Positions 30,560-37,069 of a stretch of 37,861 nucleotides of DNA are shown here, piece after piece (the first letter of the stretch is position 1; each line of letters opens with the position of its first letter). The position numbers and the translations under genes are program-made. The DNA lies in the IMG/VR virus record IMGVR_UViG_3300032053_000216, positions 1 to 37,861 of that record. The stretch is one strand, 5' to 3'. The notes beneath the pieces are model-generated. The model was not told the origin of the DNA and made no database searches. It saw only the letters and a list, made by a program, of their open reading frames with translations. The DNA comes from a virus.

Positions 30560-31358
30560 TGTGCAAGGTAAGTGCAGGTTTTGTGGACAACGGTCCGATG
30601 GGGTGACCTTTACTGACTGGGTAAAGTCTACATTCACAGATTTCGATAAATTGCAGGCAGGCGAGATAGTTTGTAATGCCTGCCTGTTTTTCTTTGAGGA
30701 AGCGTCGCTGGAGCTTGCGGCGCGGATGGAAAAAGACAAGCCGCAAAAGATGCGCAACTATTCCCATTTCGTCCTGGGGGGCCAGTGGACACCTTTAAGC
30801 AAGGGCAATAAGGCTAAAATGCAAGCATTACTCATGGGGGAAACATTTCCTGAGTTGGCAGCCATCGCTGACAGCGGGCAGAAACATATCGTTTTCAGGG
30901 CAATGCGCAATCCCGCAGGCAGCAAAGCTGGATGGGTGCAATTCGAAGAACAGCGGATTTATCTTGTCCCCGCGGAATTACAGGCCTTGCTCGCGCGCGT
31001 CGAAAGCCTGTACGCTCGGTTTTCTAAAGGCGAAATCGAGAGCGGGAATTATTATGGGCATCGCATTTTACAATTCGGCATGGCGCGCTGGCAAGAGTTG
31101 GAAGACCAAATCAAGCCCATGCGCGGCAAGCCTATCTTTTCACTGGCGCTTTTTTTAGCGCGAAGGAGCGACGATGGAGAATCAGGAACTCAGGAATCAA
31201 GCGGCAATTCTGCTAACCTCAATCTGGCGCGGGACGCCAGCCGAATACAAGAGCAAGTATCGGATGACCATCTGGACGCAGTACGAGAACCAGGTGAGGA
31301 GCGCGGCCTACACCAACAATCTGGCAAAGTTCATCAACTCACTTTGTTCAAAATTTAG
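30552..31358 (+). CDS. csf1: Csf1-like protein of a type IV-B CRISPR-Cas cassette
   Basis: 268-aa ORF, ribosome site GGAGAAG before ATG 30552. A four-cysteine zinc finger, Cys8-x2-Cys11 and Cys41-x2-Cys44 (KCRFCGQR ... VCNACLFF), opens the protein as in Csf1, the Cas8-like subunit of type IV effectors. Further text: NYSHFVLGGQWTPLSKGNKA, GWVQFEEQRIYLVPAEL, MARWQELEDQIKPMRGKPIF. From about residue 203 the sequence (RRSDDGESGTQESSGNSANL) looks like out-of-frame translation of the next gene, which it overlaps by 185 bases. A run of seven T at 31150-31156 precedes it; one T fewer would give a stop TAG just before the next gene's ribosome site. The family call relies on the finger and the order of the following genes. 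Confidence 0.75.
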   Translation: MNNVQGKCRFCGQRSDGVTFTDWVKSTFTDFDKLQAGEIVCNACLFFFEEASLELAARMEKDKPQKMRNYSHFVLGGQWTPLSKGNKAKMQALLMGETFPELAAIADSGQKHIVFRAMRNPAGSKAGWVQFEEQRIYLVPAELQALLARVESLYARFSKGEIESGNYYGHRILQFGMARWQELEDQIKPMRGKPIFSLALFLARRSDDGESGTQESSGNSANLNLARDASRIQEQVSDDHLDAVREPGEERGLHQQSGKVHQLTLFKI

Positions 31359-31560
31359 CGCCGAAGCTGGTAAGGATGCAGGTGACCGCGCCGAGGTTGA
31401 ACGTATTGTCAATTCTGGCAACGACCGCGCAATTCTTAAGATGTTGCGCGACGAAACAACCTTGATTGTACTCATGGTGCGCGTTGCCAATCAGGAAAAG
31501 CGCGAAGAATGGGAACGTTTACACCAGGAAGAAACGGAGAATTTTAAATGCAAACATTAG
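31174..31560 (+). CDS. cas11: Cas11-like small subunit of the type IV-B effector
   Basis: 128-aa all-helical protein with a strong ribosome site (AAGGAG, 6 bases before the ATG). Segments: ELRNQAAILLTSIWRGTPAE, MTIWTQYENQVRSAAYTNNL, AKFINSLCSKFSAEAGKD, RAILKMLRDETTLIVLMVRV. Size, helicity and position between Csf1- and Cas7-like genes match the Cas11 small subunit that in type IV-B complexes lines the inner face of the RNP. Small subunits diverge strongly, so identification rests on context. It overlaps the Cas7-like gene by 13 bases. Confidence 0.72.
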   Translation: MENQELRNQAAILLTSIWRGTPAEYKSKYRMTIWTQYENQVRSAAYTNNLAKFINSLCSKFSAEAGKDAGDRAEVERIVNSGNDRAILKMLRDETTLIVLMVRVANQEKREEWERLHQEETENFKCKH

Positions 31561-32522
31561 TTTTCGAAGGTACGATGACTGCCCTTACATCCATTAGCCA
31601 TATTGGTGATTCTCACGGCGTTAATTCCAAGTTGCGCCGCGAGAAGGTGATCCAACCAGACGGCTCGGTGGAGGAGGTGCCAATTATTTCCGGTAATGCT
31701 CTGCGGGGCATCCTACGAGATCGAGGCATGCTGCACATGCTCAAATGCCTGGGCTACGGTGTCAACGAGCAAACAGGCGAGGTCAGGGGTCTTTCTCTTG
31801 CTGCGTTCTATTTCCTCTTTAGCGGCGGGGCATTGACCAAGATGGATGGGCGCGGCCTGGATGTAGATGAGGCGAGGAAGTGGCGCAATCTGATCCCGCT
31901 GGTAGCATTGTTTGGTGGGGCGATGGGCAATCAAATCATGCCCGGAAAATGCAAGATTGGGAAGGCGATCCCGATTTGCGCCGAAACCGCCCATATCATC
32001 CCCGAGCGATACCTGGAAAACAGCGCTGAAAGTGTTTGGGAGTTGTGCCAGGAAGAAGCCTACACACGCCGCGATGATGAAAAAAACGAGAACCTGCGCC
32101 AATTGATAGCCCCGGAAGTGCGCGGGTTACTGGAAGCATCCGCCACCGCCAGGCGCGAAAAGGCACACGCTGGCGATGAAGTGGTGGTAGAGACCGGGCA
32201 GAAACAGCAGATGCGCTATTATGTCGAAACATTGGCTGCCGGTACGCGGTTATATTGGGAAATCACGCTGGACGATGTAACCGACCTGGAGCGTGAGGCA
32301 TTCTGTGTTACGCTGGCAGAATTTTCCCGCCTCCCCTATATCGGGGGCAAAAGCGGCGTGGGACACGGCAAGGTATCCATCAAATTCGACAAATGGATCG
32401 ATATCGATCCTCGTATTGCTCCAACCGGCAAGGCGATTACATTCGCCCTGGGCAATCTCTACCAACAGCACCTGCAGGAGCGCGGAGACGATATTCGCGA
32501 GCTTATTAATGGCATCACGTGA
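31548..32522 (+). CDS. csf2: Cas7/Csf2-like RAMP backbone protein
   Basis: 324-aa RAMP-family protein. The N-terminus FEGTMTALTSISHIGDSHGV and residues 46-58 (IISGNALRGILRD) are the Cas7 signature in which a loop with Ser-x-Leu-Arg-Gly packs against crRNA. The C-terminal glycine-rich loop GGKSGVGHGK lies at about 266-275. Cas7 subunits polymerise along the guide RNA. Both motif types occur in Csf2, Csm3 and Cmr4, but pairing with a Csf1-like finger protein, Cas11 and a Cas5-like gene with CysH points to subtype IV-B. GGAGAATTTTAA precedes the ATG. Confidence 0.9.
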   Translation: MQTLVFEGTMTALTSISHIGDSHGVNSKLRREKVIQPDGSVEEVPIISGNALRGILRDRGMLHMLKCLGYGVNEQTGEVRGLSLAAFYFLFSGGALTKMDGRGLDVDEARKWRNLIPLVALFGGAMGNQIMPGKCKIGKAIPICAETAHIIPERYLENSAESVWELCQEEAYTRRDDEKNENLRQLIAPEVRGLLEASATARREKAHAGDEVVVETGQKQQMRYYVETLAAGTRLYWEITLDDVTDLEREAFCVTLAEFSRLPYIGGKSGVGHGKVSIKFDKWIDIDPRIAPTGKAITFALGNLYQQHLQERGDDIRELINGIT

Positions 32523-33213
32523 GGATTTGCACTTCGAACCCTTGCAAATTACCGCCACTTTACGCACCGCGGTAGTTTCCGATCCCTGGCTGCCGCTGGA
32601 TGGTCTGCTGCTCTACCAGCAAACGCGGGAAGGACTGGGCGCGCCCGCGATGAGCACACCGGGTTTATCCAACCTTGCGCGGCCCAAAGGACAGGAAATG
32701 AGAGGCGGGAAACTGCCGATCAAGACCGTCCACGGTAAAGAGTGGTATTATCGCTGCTCCTGGGCGCAGTGGGGGCCAAACGTCGAAGGCAAGGATTATT
32801 GGAACAAACGCTTCGACACGTCCCTTGCCAGCCTAGTCGAGTTTGGAGACCGGCGCGGGACGGTCAACAACCTGGCCGGGCGGTATAAGGCCTATCACCA
32901 GCCTGTGTTTTACCGTTCGGCTTTGTGGGTGCGCTGGTATTGCATGGGGGACAAGGTTGAGATCGAGCGGTTGTTATCTGCGCTTACGCACGTGGGCAAA
33001 AAATACGCACAGGGTTGGGGCCGGGTGGCGCGCTGGGAAGTCCAGCCAATCAGTGATGACTGGTCGATTTGGAGATATGGGAAACTCATGCGCGGCATAC
33101 CATCTTTCGATAAACCGCCTGACTACCCGGGCAATCTTGCTCTTTACGGCATCCGCCCATCTTATTGGGATAAACGCAATCAGATAATGGTGGTGGTGCC
33201 ATGCGAGATCTGA
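32509..33213 (+). CDS. csf3: Cas5/Csf3-like RAMP protein
   Basis: 234-aa RAMP-family protein. The start ATG 32509 overlaps the Cas7-like gene by 14 bases; the frame is open further upstream to 32293, but that is inside cas7. The N-terminus reads FEPLQITATLRTAVVSDPWL (ferredoxin-like first strand) and residues 163-173 give the Gly-rich loop GKKYAQGWGRV, as in Csf3 and other Cas5 proteins. It would cap the 5' handle end of the guide. Trp/Tyr-rich surface text (EWYYRCSWAQWGP) is also seen. Good match by motif and order. Confidence 0.88.
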   Translation: MASREDLHFEPLQITATLRTAVVSDPWLPLDGLLLYQQTREGLGAPAMSTPGLSNLARPKGQEMRGGKLPIKTVHGKEWYYRCSWAQWGPNVEGKDYWNKRFDTSLASLVEFGDRRGTVNNLAGRYKAYHQPVFYRSALWVRWYCMGDKVEIERLLSALTHVGKKYAQGWGRVARWEVQPISDDWSIWRYGKLMRGIPSFDKPPDYPGNLALYGIRPSYWDKRNQIMVVVPCEI

Positions 33214-33521
33214 GATATGAGATTATCCAGAGACTGCCCTATACCCGTATGGTCAGGATCTGTGAGGATCGATATCCAGGAATGCACCCGGCGGACGTAG
33301 TGAGTTATTTGAGACTGGGCGAACAAATGACCCAAGAGCAAGCCGCAAAATACCTTGGGGTATCGTTAAGCTGTATCCGCCGATGGCAAAAACCAGAAGC
33401 TGGGGTGCATATCTTGACAGAACGGGAACTCGAAAGCAAACGGAGAAGTGCTCAGGCATTGAATGGAAAAATAAGAAACGGCGAAATTGTATCGGGTAGA
33501 AGGTGGCGTAATGCAAGATGA
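33201..33521 (+). CDS. Small helix-turn-helix protein inside the type IV-B cassette
   Basis: 106-aa basic protein overlapping the Cas5-like stop by 13 bases and the CysH-like start by 11. Residues 43-63 (MTQEQAAKYLGVSLSCIRRW) are a MerR/excisionase-type helix-turn-helix. Upstream, RDLRYEIIQRLPYTRMVRIC and GMHPADVVSYLRLGE add helices; the tail is Lys/Arg-rich. A DNA-binding regulator or an ancillary subunit is likely; the palindromic operator at 34273-34292, just after the cassette, is a possible target. Its fixed position between cas5 and cysH suggests function with the cassette (inference). Confidence 0.65.
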   Translation: MRDLRYEIIQRLPYTRMVRICEDRYPGMHPADVVSYLRLGEQMTQEQAAKYLGVSLSCIRRWQKPEAGVHILTERELESKRRSAQALNGKIRNGEIVSGRRWRNAR

Positions 33522-34242
33522 ACTTGCACTTCTGGGTAGACTAAAAACATACCAATTCCGAATCGAAAAGAGCCGTAGAATTATCAATGCTGCACTTGAA
33601 ATTCCAGCAAGGTGGGGTGTGTCTTTTTCTGGCGGGAAGGATAGTACCGTATTGCTTGATTTGGTTTTGAAAGAAAAGCCAGAACTGGAGATAGTTTGGT
33701 TCGATGATGGATGGGATTACCCGGAGACAATCCAATTCCTGGCATCCACTGAAAATCGATTACGTAAACATATTATCCGCGTGCCTTATCCGTTACAGTC
33801 GCAATTCTGGAAAAAAGAAGCAAACTACGGAGGCGACGATCCAACTTATTCCCACAATTTCGATATGACGTACAAGGACTGGCGAGGAGCTTTCATGGGC
33901 TCTTTCATGGGGATGCGTCGGGACGAATCCAGCCGGCGCGATTTTGTTCTGAAGAAATCGCCGCTTTATTTTCAAAAAACTTTGGGGCACTGGCATTGCT
34001 CGCCCCTTGCCGAATGGACAGCAAAAGATATCTGGGGGTATATCGCTGCGAACGACCTCCCGTTCAATCCGGTGTATCGAAAACTATATTCCCTTGGGGT
34101 GGCGCTAGACGAAATGAGAGTTGGCCCGTTGACGGCCTGGATGGTTTGGCAATACGGCGCTTTGGTTTACATCAAGAGAGGTTGGCCCGACCTATTCAAT
34201 CGCTTCGCGGCCCAATTTCCTGAGGCGCGGTCGTATGTGTAG
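33511..34242 (+). CDS. cysH: CysH-like PP-loop ATP pyrophosphatase associated with type IV-B
   Basis: 243-aa protein with the PP-loop VSFSGGKDSTV (SGGKDS at residues 40-45), ELEIVWFDDGWDYPET at about 59-74 and GMRRDESSRRDF at about 134-145, typical of the PAPS reductase/ATP pyrophosphatase superfamily. LGHWHCSPLAEWTAKDIWGY at about 158-177 is also family-typical. The C-terminal ECG(L)H catalytic motif of true PAPS reductases is absent: the only Cys, Cys163, is in HWHCSPL. Such cysH-like genes mark subtype IV-B cassettes, where they may activate or modify a substrate rather than reduce sulfur. GAAGG precedes the ATG at 33511. Confidence 0.88.
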   Translation: MQDELALLGRLKTYQFRIEKSRRIINAALEIPARWGVSFSGGKDSTVLLDLVLKEKPELEIVWFDDGWDYPETIQFLASTENRLRKHIIRVPYPLQSQFWKKEANYGGDDPTYSHNFDMTYKDWRGAFMGSFMGMRRDESSRRDFVLKKSPLYFQKTLGHWHCSPLAEWTAKDIWGYIAANDLPFNPVYRKLYSLGVALDEMRVGPLTAWMVWQYGALVYIKRGWPDLFNRFAAQFPEARSYV

Positions 34243-34266
34243 GCTTATAGGGGTGAGAACTCCCTA

Positions 34267-34295
34267 TTGACAATAACCTAACGATAGGTTATACT
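34267..34295 (+). promoter_or_regulatory. Strong promoter with palindromic operator filling the spacer
   Basis: TTGACA (34267-34272), 17 bases, TATACT (34290-34295). The spacer begins with ATAACCTA (34273-34280), then ACGA, and TAGGTTAT (34285-34292) completes a perfect 8-bp dyad that reaches into the -10. A dimeric regulator binding there would exclude RNA polymerase. It drives the two genes after the type IV-B cassette, with AAGGAG before the next ATG. Confidence 0.85.
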
Positions 34296-34320
34296 TAATC
34301 AAGATAAGGAGATAACAGTC

Positions 34321-34803
34321 ATGGCAACCCTGGCAAAAACCATCCAAACCAAAAACGGTACAATCGCAATAACACGGACGCGCGAGACCCAGGATAAAAT
34401 CTGGTACGCTGATGGAGCTAATCTCAGGACGGGCCGCGAGAATGTCGATATCACCGAGATCGTTGTACGCAATAAAGACGGCAAACAACTTACCAAAAGT
34501 TTGCATGTCCCCCAAGAACTCACCCCCCAATTTTACAAGAATTATCAAGAATTGGTCAGCAAAGGCGCTTACGCACGACTTGGTGATGCCTACATCGGGC
34601 AGGAGTCGTTCCAAAAAGTTATGGCTGCGCTCGCGGAACTTGACGCAGAATTGGGTCAGTCGGATGAGTTTGCCGCAATTACAAAAGCGGAAGCCGCAGC
34701 AGAAGCAGCCGAAACAGCCGCTTATATTCCCGAACCCAAGCACGGTGAAAATGGCTACTGCCGCAAGTGCCACTCTTATTGTTATGGAGATTGCGAGGCA
34801 TAA
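34321..34803 (+). CDS. Hypothetical protein under the palindromic-operator promoter
   Basis: 160-aa protein with AAGGAG 9 bases before the ATG. A beta-rich first half (TKNGTIAITRTRETQDKIWY, VDITEIVVRNKDGKQLTK) is followed by a helical part (LTPQFYKNYQELVSKGAYAR, FQKVMAALAELDAELGQ), an Ala/Glu-rich linker and a final cysteine cluster, Cys147, Cys150, Cys154 and Cys158 (GYCRKCHSYCYGDC), probably zinc-binding. No family recognised. Its own strong promoter separates it from the Cas cassette, so it may be expressed at a different time. Confidence 0.6.
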   Translation: MATLAKTIQTKNGTIAITRTRETQDKIWYADGANLRTGRENVDITEIVVRNKDGKQLTKSLHVPQELTPQFYKNYQELVSKGAYARLGDAYIGQESFQKVMAALAELDAELGQSDEFAAITKAEAAAEAAETAAYIPEPKHGENGYCRKCHSYCYGDCEA

Positions 34804-35255
34804 TGACAGTGCACAAGTATACCTACAAGGTCGTCGAGGACAACGGAGGCGGATTGTCCTTGTACGTGTTTGATGGGGCAAAAGCCATCTTTGCCAATTC
34901 CGCATACGAGTACAGCCGGGGGCATCTCAAGCAAGACATGGATGCACTCGACTCGGGCTCCGATACCTCGGACTGGGAGGGTTGCGAGGATGATCCACAG
35001 GCTTCTTGGGACAGCATCACATCCCAGGAATATGGCTGGCATATCGTTGCCAGTGGAGGAGGAGGTAAGCACAGACTCCACAAGGCCGTCATGGGAGCAG
35101 CGGCTCAACTTGAGTTTGCGGTATCCGATGACAATCGGGACGCTGCCTGGGCCGCAAGTCAACTTGGCTCTATCAAGTCTCCTCGCAAAGCCGCATCCAG
35201 CGCGGCAAACGGGCGAAAGGGAGGCCGTCCTCGCAAACCCAAAAAAGGTGTATAA
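34803..35255 (+). CDS. Hypothetical protein with AT-hook-like C-terminal tail
   Basis: 150-aa protein starting at ATG 34803, overlapping the upstream stop (TAATG). The main part is alpha/beta with acidic patches (HKYTYKVVEDNGGGLSLYVF; ALDSGSDTSDWEGCEDDPQA) and a helix (LHKAVMGAAAQLEFAVSDDN). The tail after residue 125 is Lys/Ser/Ala-rich and ends GRKGGRPRKPKKGV, where GRPRKP matches an AT-hook core, so binding to AT-rich DNA is plausible. The order with the preceding gene and terminator makes a two-gene transcription unit. Confidence 0.6.
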   Translation: MTVHKYTYKVVEDNGGGLSLYVFDGAKAIFANSAYEYSRGHLKQDMDALDSGSDTSDWEGCEDDPQASWDSITSQEYGWHIVASGGGGKHRLHKAVMGAAAQLEFAVSDDNRDAAWAASQLGSIKSPRKAASSAANGRKGGRPRKPKKGV

Positions 35256-35256
35256 T
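35251..35256 (+). promoter_or_regulatory. TATAAT-like -10 before the lysis module leader
   Basis: Consensus TATAAT at 35251-35256, overlapping the stop of the preceding gene. No good -35 is found at the right distance (about 35228-35233 reads TCCTCG), so an activator or different sigma factor would be needed. A transcript from here would meet the terminator at 35286-35334 after about 20 bases. Confidence 0.35.
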
Positions 35257-35285
35257 TGAATCAGCCCTAGACTAGCAGGTATCTG

Positions 35286-35334
35286 CCGGGGCCGCATTTT
35301 TGCCATTTATGGCAAGTTGCGGCCCCGGTTTTTT
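35286..35334 (+). terminator. Strong rho-independent terminator
   Basis: Perfect 11-bp stem CCGGGGCCGCA (35286-35296) with TGCGGCCCCGG (35318-35328), then TTTTTT (35329-35334). A second small stem TTGCCAT/ATGGCAA (35300-35306 and 35309-35315) nests inside the loop. It ends the transcription unit that follows the type IV-B cassette and stands in front of the lysis genes. Confidence 0.9.
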
Positions 35335-35350
35335 GTTTAAGGAGGCTCTC

Positions 35351-35719
35351 ATGACACTCGGAACAATTGCGATCTTAATTGCGGTGGCGTTTGCCCTGGC
35401 TTTCCTGACCGAGAGCCTGGTTGAATATCTAATGGGCACGCCTATGGAGCATGTGGCCGTGCTCAAGCCCTGGAAGTGGTCGCTGATGTATATTGCGGCC
35501 GCGGTGGGGGTTGGGTTGGCGCTGTACTGGAAGATTGATTTGATTGCGGTGGTAGCTAACGGCGTGGCAACATTATCCAAGATTGAATTATCTTGGTCAG
35601 TCTCGCCGGTGGGGCAAATATTATCTGGTCTGATCATCGGGAGGGGCAGTAATTTCCTGCATGACTTCCTGGGTAAAGTGCTGGTAAAACCTGAATTGCC
35701 ATTCAAGGCGCAGCCGTGA
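35351..35719 (+). CDS. Holin-like membrane protein
   Basis: 122-aa protein with GGAGG 6 bases before ATG 35351. Predicted membrane helices at about 3-21 (LGTIAILIAVAFALAFLTES), 42-60 (WSLMYIAAAVGVGLALYWKI) and a weaker one at about 90-105 (VGQILSGLIIGRGSNFLHDF). Followed by another membrane protein and an endolysin, the usual lysis cassette, so it is probably the holin that permeabilises the membrane. The frame is open upstream to 35300 through the terminator, which is rejected as coding. Confidence 0.72.
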   Translation: MTLGTIAILIAVAFALAFLTESLVEYLMGTPMEHVAVLKPWKWSLMYIAAAVGVGLALYWKIDLIAVVANGVATLSKIELSWSVSPVGQILSGLIIGRGSNFLHDFLGKVLVKPELPFKAQP

Positions 35720-35979
35720 CCGGCACAGGCTGGGAATCACTCGCAGCCCAAGCCCCCATCGTTCTGATATTCGCGGGGGCTGTGTTCTTTCTCATGCGCG
35801 AACAAGCTAAAAACACGAAAGTCATGCTGGATACCTTCATGTTGTTCATGGAGCGGCGAGACGAGGCAATCTACCAAGCCATGCGGCACGTCGCCGCGTC
35901 TCTCGATGCACACGATGACCGCTCACGCTCACACGATCAGTTCGTGCGCGAACAACTCAAGGAACGGAAAAAAGCATGA
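35716..35979 (+). CDS. Second small lysis-module membrane protein
   Basis: 87-aa protein, GTG start overlapping the holin-like stop (GTGA). One N-terminal membrane helix (residues about 12-27, QAPIVLIFAGAVFFLMREQA) followed by a charged helical domain (TFMLFMERRDEAIYQAMRHV, DDRSRSHDQFVREQLKERKK). This shape fits BhlA/XhlA-like proteins that accompany holins, or an antiholin. It overlaps the endolysin gene by 4 bases. Confidence 0.65.
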   Translation: MTGTGWESLAAQAPIVLIFAGAVFFLMREQAKNTKVMLDTFMLFMERRDEAIYQAMRHVAASLDAHDDRSRSHDQFVREQLKERKKA

Positions 35980-36719
35980 ACTTTATTCTTGGCATAGATG
36001 TGTGGGAAGGTAATCCTAATCTGGACGAGGCAATATTAAAGGCCGCCGGCGTTCAATTTCTAATCATCCGGTTGAACGATATGAACGGCGAGAACCACCT
36101 GGATGCCAACTTCGCCGCTCAGTGGGCGCAAGCTCAGCCGTTTATCCACTGGCCTTACTATGTCTACTCGCCCTGGTATTCCGGCGAAACCAATTTCGCT
36201 TGGGTTGCCGCTCACGTGCCCGCTGATGCCACCGCTCTGATGGTGGACATCGAGGTACGCAAGGATGGGTATTCACCCGCGGAATATTCCAAGCAGGTTG
36301 ACAGTTTCTTGGCGCTCGCCACGCGGCGATGGAAGGACATGATCTACACCGGCAAGTGGTTCGAAACCTGCCTCGCCACATGGCCCAAGAATAAAGAATA
36401 TGTCTATGCCCGCTATCCATTTATCGTTTATCCAGACGCACGCCAGCATTGGACTTGGGAGAAGCTCAAGCATGTTATGTATAACATGACCTGGCAGCCT
36501 GGCAGCGCCCCGGGTCCATGCCGCATGTGGCAGATCACAGGCGACAGGTTGATCCTGCCTGGATGCGGCGAGACATGCGTGGACGTCCTGGCGTGGAATG
36601 GGACAGTTGAAACACTGGCTGCATTCGTGGGCGCGCCTGTTCCATCTCCCGTTGATTGGGAACATTCGATTACCACCTGGGCGCGGTCGCTCGGGTACAC
36701 CGGGCCGGAGCCAGAATGA
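35976..36719 (+). CDS. Endolysin, GH25 lysozyme-like
   Basis: 247-aa protein matching the glycoside hydrolase 25 fold: the first strand is FILGIDVWEG (GIDVS-like), a loop FLIIRLNDMNGENHLD, then PYYVYSPWYSG and the catalytic pair Asp91/Glu93 in LMVDIEVRKDGYS. Later strands MIYTGKWFETCLA and RMWQITGDRLILPGCGETCV complete the barrel. GH25 enzymes cleave beta-1,4 bonds in peptidoglycan, releasing phage. It sits after two membrane proteins and overlaps the HNH gene (ATGA). The C-terminal 35 residues could be a wall-binding extension. Confidence 0.85.
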   Translation: MNFILGIDVWEGNPNLDEAILKAAGVQFLIIRLNDMNGENHLDANFAAQWAQAQPFIHWPYYVYSPWYSGETNFAWVAAHVPADATALMVDIEVRKDGYSPAEYSKQVDSFLALATRRWKDMIYTGKWFETCLATWPKNKEYVYARYPFIVYPDARQHWTWEKLKHVMYNMTWQPGSAPGPCRMWQITGDRLILPGCGETCVDVLAWNGTVETLAAFVGAPVPSPVDWEHSITTWARSLGYTGPEPE

Positions 36720-37069
36720 TGCCATACGCAGCACCAAAACCATGTTCTTACCCCGGATGCAACACTCTCGTGCGCTTCGGTCGCTGCGATCAGCACAAGA
36801 GTATGCTCACCTATGCACGAGATCCAGAGCGACAGGCCCTATATAACACAGCCGCCTGGCATCGCATTCGCCTGGCACAACTGGCTGCGGAACCATGGTG
36901 CGCCGAGTGTTTGCGTGCCAACATCTACATACCGGCGACTGATGTCGATCATGAAGAGCCTCACAGGGGTGACCCTGTCAAGTTCTACACAGGCAAATTG
37001 CAATCATTATGTCATCCCTGCCACAGCAGCAAGACTGCGGCAGAAGTATTGAATAAGAAGGTTCATTAA
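36716..37069 (+). CDS. HNH endonuclease (packaging-associated type)
   Basis: 117-aa protein starting at ATG 36716 (overlap ATGA) with a cysteine-rich start (PCSYPGCNTLVRFGRCDQH), then RDPERQALYNTAAWHRIRL, PWCAECLRANIYIPA and an HNH core: TDVDHEEPHRGDP and LQSLCHPCHSSKTA. This is the small HNH protein found next to terminase genes in many HK97-type phages, where it supports cleavage by the terminase. The terminase small subunit lies just past the window edge if the genome is circular. Confidence 0.85.
   Translation: MMPYAAPKPCSYPGCNTLVRFGRCDQHKSMLTYARDPERQALYNTAAWHRIRLAQLAAEPWCAECLRANIYIPATDVDHEEPHRGDPVKFYTGKLQSLCHPCHSSKTAAEVLNKKVH

Noticed and set aside
31548-33213. Cas7/Cas5-like genes as part of a type III (Csm/Cmr) system
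   Set aside because: No Cas10 or HD/palm-domain gene is present and the Csf1-like finger protein plus CysH fit type IV-B better.
35300-35350. Upstream extension of the holin-like ORF
   Set aside because: It would translate through the terminator stem and T-run; ATG 35351 has a proper ribosome site.
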